Of a stretch of 64,000 nucleotides of DNA, positions 51,271 to 64,000 are shown piece after piece. Below the pieces are notes generated by a model that was not told where the DNA came from, did no database searches, and was given only the letters and a program-made list of their open reading frames with translations. Each line of letters opens with the position of its first letter. Position 1 is the stretch's first letter. The stretch is from assembly GCA_028571685.1 (NCBI GenBank), contig CM053166.1, positions 61,342,111-61,406,110 on the forward strand, given 5' to 3'. Both the position numbers and the translations under genes were made by a program. Source of the DNA: Heterohyrax brucei. Taxonomy: Eukaryota > Chordata > Mammalia > Hyracoidea > Procaviidae.

Positions 51271-54200
51271 AGTGAACAGAGAATGTATGAGTTTCTCAAG
51301 ATTGGTAACAGATAGAAACAAGAGAAAGTACACAGTGATTCAGCTACCTAGAGAAGTTACAGAGGTTTACACAGAGAATTCCAAGTATAAGTACAAGAAA
51401 ATAAGAGAGACTTAGAAAACTGGTAAAACGTACATTGTTGATAGAGTTGGGAGTACTTAGCACAATGAAAACAGCACTTTCGCAGAAAGAAATCTACTTC
51501 TCTAAGACCGCGAAACAGTGAAAAGAGAACGTATGAGTTTCTCAAGATTGGTAACAGATAGATACAAGACAAATAAACAGTGATTCATCTACCTGGAGAA
51601 GTTATAGAGGTTTACACAGGGAATTCCAAGTATAAGTACAAGAAATTAAGAGAGACTTAAGAAACTGGTAAAACCTACATTGTTGATAGAGTTGGGAGTA
51701 CTTAGCACGGTGGAAAGAGCACTTTGACAGAATGAAATCTACTTGTCTAGGACCGGGAAACAGTGAACAGAGAATGTATGAGTTTCTCAAGATTGGTAAC
51801 AGATAGAAACAAGAGAAGGTACACAGTGATTCAACTACCTACAGAATTTGCAGAGGTTTACACAGAGAATTCCAAGTATAAGTACAAGAAAATATGAGAG
51901 ACTTAGAAAACTGGTAAAATCTACATTGTTGATAGAGTTGGGAGTACTTAGCACTGTGAAAACAGCACTTTGGGAGAATGAAATCTACTTGTCTAAGATC
52001 GGGAAACAGTGAACAGAGAATATATGAGTTTCTCAAGATTGGTAACAGATAGAAACAAGAGAAAGTACACAGTGATTCATGTACCTAGAGAAGTTACAGA
52101 GGTTTACAAAGAGAATTCCAAGTATAAGTACAAGAAAATAAGAGAGACTTAGACAACTGGTAAAACCTACATTGTTGATAGAGTTGGGAGTACTTAGCAC
52201 TGCGAAAACAGTACTTTCGCAGAAAGAAATCTACTTCTCTAAGACCGCGAAACAGTGAAAATAGAATGTATGAGTTTCTCAAGATTGGTAACAGATAGAA
52301 ACAAGAGAAAGTACACAGTGATTCAACTATCTAGAGAAGTTACAGAGGTTTACACAGAGAATTCCAAGTATAAGTACAAGAAAATAAGAGAGACTTAGAA
52401 AACTGGTAAAACCTACATTGTTGATAGAGTTGGGAGTACTTAGCACTGTGAAAACAGCACTTTGGCAGAATGAAATCTACTTGTCTAAGACCGGGAAACA
52501 GTGAAAAGAGAATGTATGAGTTTCTCAAAATTCGTAACAGATGGAAACCAGAGAAAGTACGCAGTGATTCATCTACCTAGAAAAGTTACAGAGGTTTAGA
52601 CAGAGAATTCCAAGTATAAGTACAAGAAAATAAGAGACACTTAGAAAACTGGGAAAACCTACATTGTTGATAGAGTTGGGAGTACATAGCACTGTGAAAA
52701 CAGCACATTCGCAGAAGGAAAACTACTTGTCAAAGACCCGGAAACAGTGAACAGAGAATGTATGAGTTTCTCAAGATTGGTTACAGATAGAAACAAGAGA
52801 AAGTACACAGTGATTCATCTACCTAGAGAAGTTACAGAGGTTTACACAGAGAATTCCAAGTATAAGTACAACAAAATGAGAGACTTAGAAAACTGGTAAA
52901 ACCTACATTTTTGATACAGTTGGGAGTAATTAGCACTGTGAAAACAGCACTTTCGCAGAAAGAATCTACTTGTCTAAGACCGGAAAACAGTGAACAGAGA
53001 ATGTATGAGTTTCTCAAGACTGGTAACAGATAGAAACAAGAGAAAGTACACAGTGATTCAACTACCTACAGAATTTACAGAGGTTTACACAGAGAATTCC
53101 AAGTATAAGTACAGGAAAATAGGAGAGACTTAGAAAACTGGTAAAATCTATATTGTTGATAGAGTTGGGAGTACTTAGCACTGTGAAAACTGCACTTTCG
53201 CAGAAAGAAATCTACTTCTCTAAGACCGGGAAGCAGTGAAAAGAGAATGTATGAGTTTCTCAAGATTGGTAACAGATAGAAACCAGAGAAAGTACACAGT
53301 GATTCATCTACCTAGAGAAGTTACAGAGGTTTACACAGAGAATTCCAAGTATAAGTACAAGAAAATAAGAGAGACTTAGAAAACTGGTAAAACCTACATT
53401 GTTCATAGAGTTGGGAGTACTTAGCACTGTGAAAACAGAACTTTGGCAGAATGAAATCTACTTGTCTAAGACCGGGAAACAGTGAAAAGAGAATGTATGA
53501 GTTTCTCAAGATTGGTAACAGATAGATACAAGACAAATACACAGTGATTCATCTACCTGGAGAAGTAATAGAGGTTTACACAGGGAATTCCAAGTATAAG
53601 TACAAGAAATTAAGAGAGACTTAAGAAACTGGTAAAACCTACATTGTTGATAGAGTTGGGAGTACTTAGCACTGTGAAAACAGCACATTCGCAGAAGGAA
53701 AACTACTTGTCTAAGACCCGGAAACAGTGAACAGAGAATGTATGAGTTTCTCAAGATTGGTAACAGATAGAAACAAGAGAAAGTACACAGTGATTCATGT
53801 ACCTAGAGAAGTTACAGAGGTTTACAAAGAGAATTCCAAGTATAAGTACAAGAAAATAAGAGAGACTTAGAAAACTGGTAAAACCTACATTGTTGATAGA
53901 GTTGGGAGTACTTAGCACTGTGAAAACAGCACTTTCGCAGAAAGAAATCTACTTCTCTAAGACCGCGAAACAGTGAAAAGAGAATGTATGAGTTTCTCAA
54001 GATTGGTAACAGATAGAAATAAGAGAAAGTACACAGTGATTCAACTACCTAGAGAAGTTACAGAGGTTTACACAGAGAATTCCAAGTATAAGTACAAGAA
54101 AATAAGAGAGACTTAGAAAACTGGTAAAACCTACATTGTTGATAGAGTTGGGAGTACTTAGCACTGTGAAAACAGCACTTTGGCAGAATGAAATCTACTT

Positions 54201-57200
54201 GTCTAAGACCGGGAAACAGTGAAAAGAGAATGTATGAGTTTCTCAAAATTGGTAACAGATGGAAACCAGAGAAAGTACGCAGTGATTCATCTACCTAGAA
54301 AAGTTACAGAGGTTTAGACAGAGAATTCCAAGTATAAGTACAAGAAAATAAGAGAGACTTAGAAAACTGCTAAAACCTACATTGTTCATAGAATTGGGAG
54401 TACGTAGCACTGTGAAAACAGCACTTTCGCAGAAGGAAAACTACTTGTCTAAGACCCGGAAACAGTGAACAGAGAATGTATGAGTTTCTCAAGATTGGTA
54501 ACAGATAGAAACAAGAGAAACTACACAGTGATTCATCTACCTAAAAAGTTACAGAGGTTTACACAGAGAATTCCAAGTATAAGTACAAGAAAATAAGAGA
54601 GACTTAGAAAACTGGTAAAACGTACATTGTTGATAGAGTTGGGAGTACTTAGCACTGTGAAAACAGCACTTTCGCAGAAAGAAATCTACTTCTCTAAGAC
54701 CGCGAAGCAGTGAAAAGAGAATGTATGAGTTTCTCAAGATTGGTAACAGATAGAAACAAGAGAAAGTACACAGTGATTCACCTATCTAGAGAAGTTACAG
54801 AGGTTTACACAGAGAATTCCAAATATAAGTACAAGAAAATAAGAGAGACGTAGAAAACTAGTAAAACCTACATTGTTGATAGCGTAGGGAGTACTTAGCA
54901 CTGCGAAAACATCACTTTCGTAGAAAGAAATCTACTTCTCTAAGACCGCGACACAGTGAAAAGAGAATGTATGAGTTTCTCAAGATTGGTAACAGATAGA
55001 AACCAGAGAAAGTACACAGTCATTCATCTACCTAGAGAAGTTACAGAGGTTTACAAAGAGAATTCCAAGTATAAGTAGAAGAAAATAAGAGAGACTTAGA
55101 AAACTGGTAAAACCTACATTGTTGATAGAGTTGGGAATACGTAGCACTGTGAAAACAGAACTTTGGCAGAATGAAATCTACTTGTCTAAGACCGGGAAAC
55201 AGTGAAAAGAGAATGTATGAGTTTCTCAAGATTGGTAACAGATAGATACAAGACAAATACACAGTGATTCATCTACCTGGAGAAGTTATAGAGGTTTACA
55301 CAGGGAATTCCAATTATAAGTACAAGAAATTAAGAGAGACTTAAGAAACTGGTAAAACCTACATTGTTGATAGAGTTGGGAGTACTTAGCACGGTGAAAA
55401 CAGCACTTTGGCAGAATGAAATCTACTTGTCTAGGATCGGGAAACAGTGAACAGAGAATGTATGAGTTTCTCAAGATTGGTAACAGACAGAAACAAGAGA
55501 AAGTACACAGTGATTCAACTACCTACAGAAGTTGCAGAGGTTTACACAGAGAATTCCAAGTATAAGTACAGGAAAATAGGAGAGACTTAGAAAACTGGTA
55601 AAATCTACATTGTTGATAGAGTTGGGAGTACTTAGCACTGTGAAAACTGCACTTTCGCAGAAAGAAATCTACTTCTTTAACACCGCGAAACAGTGAAGAG
55701 AATGTATGAGTTTCTCAAGACTGGTAACAGATAGATACAAGACAAATACACAGTGATTCATCTACCTCGAGAAGTTATAGAGGTTTACACAGGGAATTCC
55801 AAGTATAAGTACAAGAAATTAAGAGAGACTTAAGAAACTGGTAAAACCTACATTGTTGACAGAGTTGGGAGTACTTAGCACGGTGAAAACAGCACTTTGG
55901 CAGAATGAAATCTACTTGTCTAAGACCGGGAAACAGTGAACAGAGAATGTATGAGTTTCTCAAGATTGGTAACAGATAGAAACAAAAGAAAGTACACAGT
56001 GATTCATCTACGTAGAGAAGTTACAGAGGTTTACACAGAGAATTCCAAGTATAAGTACAAGAAAATAAGAGAGATTTAGAAAACTGGTAAAACCTACATT
56101 GTTGATAGAGTAGGGAGTACTTAGCACGGCGAAAACATCACTTTCGTAGAAAGAAATCTTCTTCTCTAAGACCGCGAAACAGTGAAAAGAGAATGTATGA
56201 GTTTCTCAAGATTGGTAACAGATAGAAACCAGAGAAAGTACTCAGTCATTCATCTACCTAGAGAAGTTACAGTGGTTTACAAAGAGAATTCCAAGTATAA
56301 GTAGAAGAAAATAAGAGAGACTTAGAAAACTGGTAAAACCTACATTGTTCATAGAGTTGGGAGTACTTAGCACTGTGAAAACAGAACTTTGGCAGAATGA
56401 AATCTACTTGTCTAAGACCGGGAAACAGTGAAAAGAGAATGTATGAGTTTCTCAAGATTGGTAACAGATAGATACAAGACAAATACACAGTGATTCATCT
56501 ACCTGGAGAAGTTATAGAGGTTTACACAGGGAATTCCAAGTATAAGTACAAGAAATTAAGAGAGACTTAAGAAACTGGTAAAACCTACATTGTTGATAGA
56601 GTTGGGAGTACTTAGCACTGTGAAAACAGCACATTCGCAGAAGGAAAACTACTTGTCTAAGACCCGGAAACAGTGAACAGAGAATGTATGAGTTTCTCAA
56701 GATTGGTAACAGATAGAAACAAGAGAAAGTACACAGTGATTCATGTACCTAGAGAAGTTACAGAGGTTTACAAAGAGAATTCCAAGTATAAGTACAAGAA
56801 AATAAGAGAGACTTAGAAAACTGGTAAAACCTACATTGTTGATAGAGTTGGGAGTACTTAGCACTGCGAAAACAGCACTTTCGCAGAAAGAAATCTACTT
56901 CTCTAAGACCGCGAAACAGTGAAAAGAGAATGTATGAGTTTCTCAAGATTGGTAACAGATAGAAATAAGAGAAAGTACACAGTGATTCAACTACCTAGAG
57001 AAGTTACAGAGGTTTACACAGAGAATTCCAAGTATAAGTACAAGAAAATAAGAGAGACTTAGAAAACTGGTAAAACCTACATTGTTGATAGAGTTGGGAG
57101 TACTTAGCACTGTGAAAACAGCACTTTGGCAGAATGAAATCTACTTGTCTAAGACCGGGAAACAGTGAAAAGAGAATGTATGAGTTTCTCAAAATTGGTA

Positions 57201-60200
57201 ACAGATGGAAACCAGAGAAAGTACGCAGTGATTCATCTACCTAGAAAAGTTACAGAGGTTTAGACAGAGAATTCCAAGTATAAGTACAAGAAAATAAGAG
57301 AGACTTAGAAAACTGGTAAAACCTACATTGTTGATAGAGTTGGGAGTACGTAGCACTGTGAAAACAGCACATTCGCAGAAGGAAAACTACTTGTCTAAGA
57401 CCCGGAAACAGTGAACAGAGAATGTATGAGTTTCTCAAGATTGGTTACAGATAGAAACAAGAGAAAGTACACAGTGATTCATCTACCTAGAGAAGTTACA
57501 GAGGTTTACACAGAGAATTCCAAGTATAAGTACAACAAAATAAAGAGACTTAGAAAACTGGTAAAACCTACATTGTTGATACAGTTGGGAGTAATTAGCA
57601 CTGTGAAAACAGCACTTTCACAGAAAGAATCTACTTGTCTAAGACCGGAAAACAGTGAACAGAGAATGTATGAGTTTCTCAAGACTGGTAACAGATAGAA
57701 ACAAGAGAAAGTACACAGTGATTCAACTACCTACAGAATTTACAGAGGTTTACACAGAGAATTCCAAGTATAAGTACAGGAAAATAGGAGAGACTTAGAA
57801 AACTGGTAAAATCTATATTGTTGATAGAGTTGGGAGTACTTAGCACTGTGAAAACTGCACTTTCGCAGAAAGAAATCTACTTCTCTAAGACCGGGAAGCA
57901 GTGAAAAGAGAATGTATGAGTTTCTCAAGATTGGTAACAGATAGAAACCAGAGAAAGTACACAGTGATTCATCTACCTAGAGAAGTTACAGAGGTTTACA
58001 CAGAGAATTCCAAGTATAAGTACAACAAAATAAGAGAGACTTAGAAAACTGGTAAAATGTACATTGTTGATAGAGTTGGGAGTACTTAGCACTGTGAAAA
58101 CAGCACTTTCGCAGAAAGAAATCTACTTCTCTAAGACCGCGAAACAGTGAAGAGAATGTATGAGTTTCTCAAGACTGGTAACAGATAGATACAAGACAAA
58201 TACACAGTGATTCATCTACCTCGAGAAGTTATAGAGGTTTACACAGGGAATTCCAAGTATAAGTACAAGAAATTAAGAGAGACTTAAGAAACTGGTAAAA
58301 CCTAAATTGTTGACAGAGTTGGGAGTACTTAGCACGGTGAAAACAGCACTTTGGCAGAATGAAATCTACTTGTCTAAGACCGGGAAACAGTGAACAGAGA
58401 ATGTATGAGTTTCTCAAGATTGGTAACAGATAGAAACAAGAGAAAGTACACAGTGATTCATCTACCTAGAGAAGTTACAGAGGTTTACACAGAGAATTCC
58501 AAGTATAAGTACAAGAAAATAAGAGAGACTTAGAAAACTGGTAAAACGTACATTGTTGATAGAGTTGGGAGTACTTAGCACAATGAAAACAGCACTTTCG
58601 CAGAAAGAAATCTACTTCTCTAAGACCGCGAAACAGTGAAAAGAGAATGTATGAGTTTCTCAAGATTGGTAACAGATAGAAAGAAGAGAAAGTACACAGT
58701 GATACACCTATCTAGAGAACTTACAGAGGTTTACACAGAGAATTCCAAGTATAAGTACAAGTAAATAAGAGAGACTTAGAAAACTGGTAAAACCTACATT
58801 GTTGATAGAGTTGGGAGTACTTAGCACTGTGAAAACAGCACTTTGGCAGAATGAAATCTACTTGTCTAAGACCGGGAAACAGTGAAAAGAGAATGTATGA
58901 GTTTCTCAAAATTGGTAACAGATGGAAACCAGAGAAAGTACACAGTGATTCATCTACCTAGAAAAGTTACAGAGGTTTACACAGAGAATTCCAAGTATAA
59001 GTACAAGAAAATAAGAGAGACTTAGAAAACTGGGAAAACCTACATTGTTGATAGAGTTGGCAGTACGTAGCACTGTGAAAACAGCACATTCGCAGAAGGA
59101 AAACTACTTCTCTAAGACCCGGAAAAAGTGAACAGAGAATGTATGAGTTTCTCAAGATTGGTAACAGATAGAAACAAGAGAAAGTACACAGTGATTCATC
59201 TACCTAGAGAAGTTACAGAGGTTTACACAGAGAATTCCAAGTATAAGTACAACAAAATAAGAGAGACTTAGAAAACTGGTAAAACCTAAATTGTTGATAC
59301 AGTTGGGAGTACTTAGCACTGTGAAAACAGCACTTTCGCAGAAAGAATCTACTTGTCTAAGACCGGAAAACAGTGAACAGAGAATGTATGAGTTTCTCAA
59401 GACTGGTAACAGATAGAAACAAGAGAAAGTACACAGTGATTCAACTACCTACAGAAGTTGCAGAGGTTTACACAGAGAATTCCAAGTATAAGTACATGAA
59501 AATAGGAGAGACTTAGAAAACTGGTAAAATCTACATTGTTGATAGAGTTGGGAGTACTTAGCACTGTGAAAACTGGACTTTCGCAGAAAGAAATCTACTT
59601 CTCTAAGACCGGGAAGCAGTGAAAAGAGAATGTATGAGTTTCTCAAGGTTGGTAACAGATAGAAACCAGAGAAAGTACACAGTGATTCATCTACCTAGAG
59701 AAGTTACAGAGGTTTACACAGAGAATTCCAAGTATAAGTAAAAGAAAATAAGAGAGACTTAGAAAACTGGTAAAATGTACATTGTTGATAGAGTTGGGAA
59801 TACTTAGCACTGTGAAAACAGCACTTTCGCAGAAAGAAATCTACTTCTCTAAGACCGCGAAACAGTGAAAAGAGAATGTATGAGTTTCTCAAGATTGGTA
59901 ACAGATAGATACAACACAAATACACAGTGATTCATCTACCTGGAGAAGTTATAGAGGTTTACACAGGGAATTCCAAGTATAAGTACAAGAAATTAAGAGA
60001 GACTTAAGAAACTGGTAAAACCTACATTGTTGATAGAGTTGGGAGTACTTAGCACGGTGAAAACAGCACTTTGGCAGAATGAAATCTACTTGTCTAAGAC
60101 CGGGAAACAGTGAACAGAGAATGTATGACTTTCTCAAGATTGGTAACAGATAGAAACAAGAGAAAGTACACAGTGATTCATCTACCTAGAGAAGTTACAG

Positions 60201-60598
60201 AGGTTTACACAGAGAATTCCAAGTATAAGTACAAGAAAATAAGAGAGACTTAGAAAACAGGTAAAACGTACATTGTTGATAGAGTTGGGAGTACTTAGCA
60301 CAATGAAAACAGCACTTTCGGAGAAAGAAATCTACTTCTCTAACACCGCGAAACAGTGAAAAGAGAATGTATGAGTTTCTCAAGATTGGTAACAGATAGA
60401 AACAAGAGAAAGTACACAGTGATTCACCTATCTAGAGAAGTTACAGAGGTTTACACAGAGAATTCCAAGTATAAGTACATGAAAATAAGAGAGACTTAGA
60501 AAACTGGTAAAACCTACATTGTTGATAGAGTTGGGAATACGTAGCACTGTGAAAACAGCACTTTCGCAGAAAGAAAACTACTTGTAAGACCAGGAAAC
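51271..60598 (+). repeat. 38-mer higher-order repeat (9,328 bp), copy 2
   Basis: Tandem second copy; I found no length difference and no frame difference from copy 1. Rare landmarks recur at +9328: CTTGTAAGACCAGG (missing TC, near 51256 and 60584), CTTCTTCTC (near 46829 and 56157), TTACAGTGG (46939 and 56267), and the shortened AATAAAGAGAC (48.2 and 57.5 kb). Confidence 0.93.
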
Positions 60599-62815
60599 AG
60601 TGAACAGAGAATGTATGAGTTTCTCAAGATTGGTAACAGATAGAAACAAGAGAAAGTACACAGTGATTCAGCTACCTAGAGAAGTTACAGAGGTTTACAC
60701 AGAGAATTCCAAGTATAAGTACAAGAAAATAAGAGAGACTTAGAAAACTGGTAAAACGTACATTGTTGATAGAGTTGGGAGTACTTAGCACAATGAAAAC
60801 AGCACTTTCGCAGAAAGAAATCTACTTCTCTAAGACCGCGAAACAGTGAAAAGAGAACGTATGAGTTTCTCAAGATTGGTAACAGATAGATACAAGACAA
60901 ATAAACAGTGATTCATCTACCTGGAGAAGTTATAGAGGTTTACACAGGGAATTCCAAGTATAAGTACAAGAAATTAAGAGAGACTTAAGAAACTGGTAAA
61001 ACCTACATTGTTGATAGAGTTGGGAGTACTTAGCACGGTGGAAAGAGCACTTTGACAGAATGAAATCTACTTGTCTAGGACCGGGAAACAGTGAACAGAG
61101 AATGTATGAGTTTCTCAAGATTGGTAACAGATAGAAACAAGAGAAGGTACACAGTGATTCAACTACCTACAGAATTTGCAGAGGTTTACACAGAGAATTC
61201 CAAGTATAAGTACAAGAAAATATGAGAGACTTAGAAAACTGGTAAAATCTACATTGTTGATAGAGTTGGGAGTACTTAGCACTGTGAAAACAGCACTTTG
61301 GGAGAATGAAATCTACTTGTCTAAGATCGGGAAACAGTGAACAGAGAATATATGAGTTTCTCAAGATTGGTAACAGATAGAAACAAGAGAAAGTACACAG
61401 TGATTCATGTACCTAGAGAAGTTACAGAGGTTTACAAAGAGAATTCCAAGTATAAGTACAAGAAAATAAGAGAGACTTAGACAACTGGTAAAACCTACAT
61501 TGTTGATAGAGTTGGGAGTACTTAGCACTGCGAAAACAGTACTTTCGCAGAAAGAAATCTACTTCTCTAAGACCGCGAAACAGTGAAAATAGAATGTATG
61601 AGTTTCTCAAGATTGGTAACAGATAGAAACAAGAGAAAGTACACAGTGATTCAACTATCTAGAGAAGTTACAGAGGTTTACACAGAGAATTCCAAGTATA
61701 AGTACAAGAAAATAAGAGAGACTTAGAAAACTGGTAAAACCTACATTGTTGATAGAGTTGGGAGTACTTAGCACTGTGAAAACAGCACTTTGGCAGAATG
61801 AAATCTACTTGTCTAAGACCGGGAAACAGTGAAAAGAGAATGTATGAGTTTCTCAAAATTCGTAACAGATGGAAACCAGAGAAAGTACGCAGTGATTCAT
61901 CTACCTAGAAAAGTTACAGAGGTTTAGACAGAGAATTCCAAGTATAAGTACAAGAAAATAAGAGACACTTAGAAAACTGGGAAAACCTACATTGTTGATA
62001 GAGTTGGGAGTACATAGCACTGTGAAAACAGCACATTCGCAGAAGGAAAACTACTTGTCAAAGACCCGGAAACAGTGAACAGAGAATGTATGAGTTTCTC
62101 AAGATTGGTTACAGATAGAAACAAGAGAAAGTACACAGTGATTCATCTACCTAGAGAAGTTACAGAGGTTTACACAGAGAATTCCAAGTATAAGTACAAC
62201 AAAATGAGAGACTTAGAAAACTGGTAAAACCTACATTTTTGATACAGTTGGGAGTAATTAGCACTGTGAAAACAGCACTTTCGCAGAAAGAATCTACTTG
62301 TCTAAGACCGGAAAACAGTGAACAGAGAATGTATGAGTTTCTCAAGACTGGTAACAGATAGAAACAAGAGAAAGTACACAGTGATTCAACTACCTACAGA
62401 ATTTACAGAGGTTTACACAGAGAATTCCAAGTATAAGTACAGGAAAATAGGAGAGACTTAGAAAACTGGTAAAATCTATATTGTTGATAGAGTTGGGAGT
62501 ACTTAGCACTGTGAAAACTGCACTTTCGCAGAAAGAAATCTACTTCTCTAAGACCGGGAAGCAGTGAAAAGAGAATGTATGAGTTTCTCAAGATTGGTAA
62601 CAGATAGAAACCAGAGAAAGTACACAGTGATTCATCTACCTAGAGAAGTTACAGAGGTTTACACAGAGAATTCCAAGTATAAGTACAAGAAAATAAGAGA
62701 GACTTAGAAAACTGGTAAAACCTACATTGTTCATAGAGTTGGGAGTACTTAGCACTGTGAAAACAGAACTTTGGCAGAATGAAATCTACTTGTCTAAGAC
62801 CGGGAAACAGTGAAA

Positions 62816-62854
62816 AGAGAATGTATGAGTTTCTCAAGATTGGTAACAGATAGA
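62816..62854 (+). other. Ten-monomer deletion junction
   Basis: Left of 62816 the sequence follows 53487 and earlier (TGAAAAGAG); right of 62854 it follows 55981 onward (TAGAAACAAAAG). The 39 bases between are identical in both parents, in the part of the monomer that is most conserved. A simple equal-register exchange between monomer 53321 and monomer 55775 explains it. Confidence 0.85.
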
Positions 62855-63618
62855 AACAAAAGAAAGTACACAGTGATTCATCTACGTAGAGAAGTTACAG
62901 AGGTTTACACAGAGAATTCCAAGTATAAGTACAAGAAAATAAGAGAGATTTAGAAAACTGGTAAAACCTACATTGTTGATAGAGTAGGGAGTACTTAGCA
63001 CGGCGAAAACATCACTTTCGTAGAAAGAAATCTACTTCTCTAAGACCGCGAAACAGTGAAAAGAGAATGTATGAGTTTCTCAAGATTGGTAACAGATAGA
63101 AACCAGAGAAAGTACTCAGTCATTCATCTACCTAGAGAAGTTACAGAGGTTTACAAAGAGAATTCCAAGTATAAGTAGAAGAAAATAAGAGAGACTTAGA
63201 AAACTGGTAAAACCTACATTGTTCATAGAGTTGGGAGTACTTAGCACTGTGAAAACAGAACTTTGGCAGAATGAAATCTACTTGTCTAAGACCGGGAAAC
63301 AGTGAAAAGAGAATGTATGAGTTTCTCAAGATTGGTAACAGATAGATACAAGACAAATACACAGTGATTCATCTACCTGGAGAAGTTATAGAGGTTTACA
63401 CAGGGAATTCCAAGTATAAGTACAAGAAATTAAGAGAGACTTAAGAAACTGGTAAAACCTACATTGTTGATAGAGTTGGGAGTACTTAGCACTGTGAAAA
63501 CAGCACATTCGCAGAAGGAAAACTACTTGTCTAAGACCCGGAAACAGTGAACAGAGAATGTATGAGTTTCTCAAGATTGGTAACAGATAGAAACAAGAGA
63601 AAGTACACAGTGATTCAT

Positions 63619-63756
63619 CTACCTAGAGAAGTTACAGAGGTTTACAAAGAGAATTCCAAGTATAAGTAGAAGAAAATAAGAGAGACTTAGAAAACTGGTA
63701 AAACCTACATTGTTCATAGAGTTGGGAGTACTTAGCACTGTGAAAACAGAACTTTG
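63619..63756 (+). other. Conversion-like patch in monomer 63632-63877
   Basis: Both flanks keep the +6874 register with 56.5-57.1 kb, but from 63619 to 63756 the bases match the G-type monomer two units upstream (63132-63265): AAGTAGAAG, TTGTTCATAG, ACAGAACTTTGGC. By 63763 the sequence is R-type again (CAGAAAG, ACCGCG). A tract of at least 138 bp was replaced without a length change. Confidence 0.8.
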
Positions 63757-63877
63757 GCAGAAAGAAATCTACTTCTCTAAGACCGCGAAACAGTGAAAAG
63801 AGAATGTATGAGTTTCTCAAGATTGGTAACAGATAGAAATAAGAGAAAGTACACAGTGATTCAACTACCTAGAGAAG

Positions 63878-64000
63878 TTACAGAGGTTTACACAGAGAAT
63901 TCCAAGTATAAGTACAAGAAAATAAGAGAGACTTAGAAAACTGGTAAAACCTACATTGTTGATAGAGTTGGGAGTACTTAGCACTGTGAAAACAGCACTT
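63878..64000 (+). repeat. Partial monomer at right window edge
   Basis: The first 123 bases of a monomer, in register with 57004 at +6874. The array continues beyond the window. Confidence 0.9.

Larger units (their letters stand above)
1..64000 (+). repeat. Satellite DNA array, 246-bp monomer, about 261 copies
   Basis: The same unit recurs every 243-246 bp across the whole window, always in the same orientation. I anchored each monomer at the TTACAG (or TTATAG, TTGCAG) that follows CTACCTAGAGAAG, and could follow the phase from position 15 to 63878 without a gap. One monomer (10081-10326), counted by hand, holds A 102, C 37, G 52, T 55, giving 36% G+C and 63% purines on the plus strand. Nearly every monomer carries one EcoRI site in AGAGAATTCCAAG. 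The arrangement is that of eukaryotic tandem satellite DNA with higher-order repeats. I do not recognise the family, so centromeric, pericentromeric or subtelomeric location is inference from array type only. No transposon or unique sequence interrupts it. Confidence 0.97.
60599..64000 (+). repeat. 38-mer higher-order repeat, copy 3, internally deleted and cut by window edge
   Basis: This matches copy 2 at +9328 up to 62815, then at +6874 from 62855 onward, so 2,454 bp (ten monomers) are absent. After the deletion it has two substitutions in about 250 bp relative to copy 2 (CTAC for CTTC near 63032, TTACAGAGG for TTACAGTGG near 63146) and a patch of foreign class at 63619-63756. Copy 3 is thus more altered than copies 1 and 2 are from each other. 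Confidence 0.9.

Noticed and set aside
1-64000. CRISPR array or other prokaryotic repeat system
   Set aside because: The repeats are adjacent with no unique spacers, the unit is 246 bp, and there are no cas-like genes.
1-64000. Transposon, LTR or rDNA-spacer insertion within the array
   Set aside because: Monomer spacing stays at 243-246 bp throughout, leaving no room for an insertion, and no terminal repeats or coding remains are seen.

Overview
The whole window is one uninterrupted satellite DNA array. About 261 monomers of 243-246 bp lie head to tail in one orientation, from a 14-base fragment at the left edge to a partial monomer at the right edge. I find no unique sequence, gene, transposon, rRNA, tRNA or CRISPR. 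The organism must be a eukaryote. The size, AT-richness (36% G+C in the monomer counted by hand) and higher-order organisation fit centromeric, pericentromeric or subtelomeric heterochromatin. I do not recognise the family and cannot name the species.

Monomers fall into about ten sequence classes, named here R, RN, G, V, V', V'', S, Q, P, H and D after diagnostic bases. Their order is structured. A seven-monomer phrase G-V-S-Q-R-P-RN (about 1.72 kb) recurs in whole or part and looks like the oldest higher-order unit. Later amplifications are layered on it: 6-mers (1476 and 1474 bp), a 3.6-kb block present four times, a 70-mer (17,197 bp) present twice in tandem, and a 38-mer (9,328 bp) present about 2.4 times.

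Layout: 1-12004 is an irregular section with many small differences between monomers, containing a 6-mer duplication at about 8.9-11.8 kb. 12005-29201 and 29202-46393 are two nearly identical copies of the 70-mer. From 41943, inside the second 70-mer, the 38-mer begins: 41943-51270, 51271-60598, then a truncated third copy from 60599 that has lost ten monomers at about 62.8 kb and carries a short conversion-like patch at about 63.7 kb.

Nothing here encodes a recognisable protein. Each monomer has an open frame of about 62 codons on the minus strand, but it behaves like a by-product of the repeat (monomer length 246 = 3 x 82) and is broken by indels in whole monomer classes. The most useful observations are the mapped recombination junctions, the nested amplification history, the mosaic monomers, and a 2-kb cluster of homopolymer indels that looks like a consensus-sequence error.
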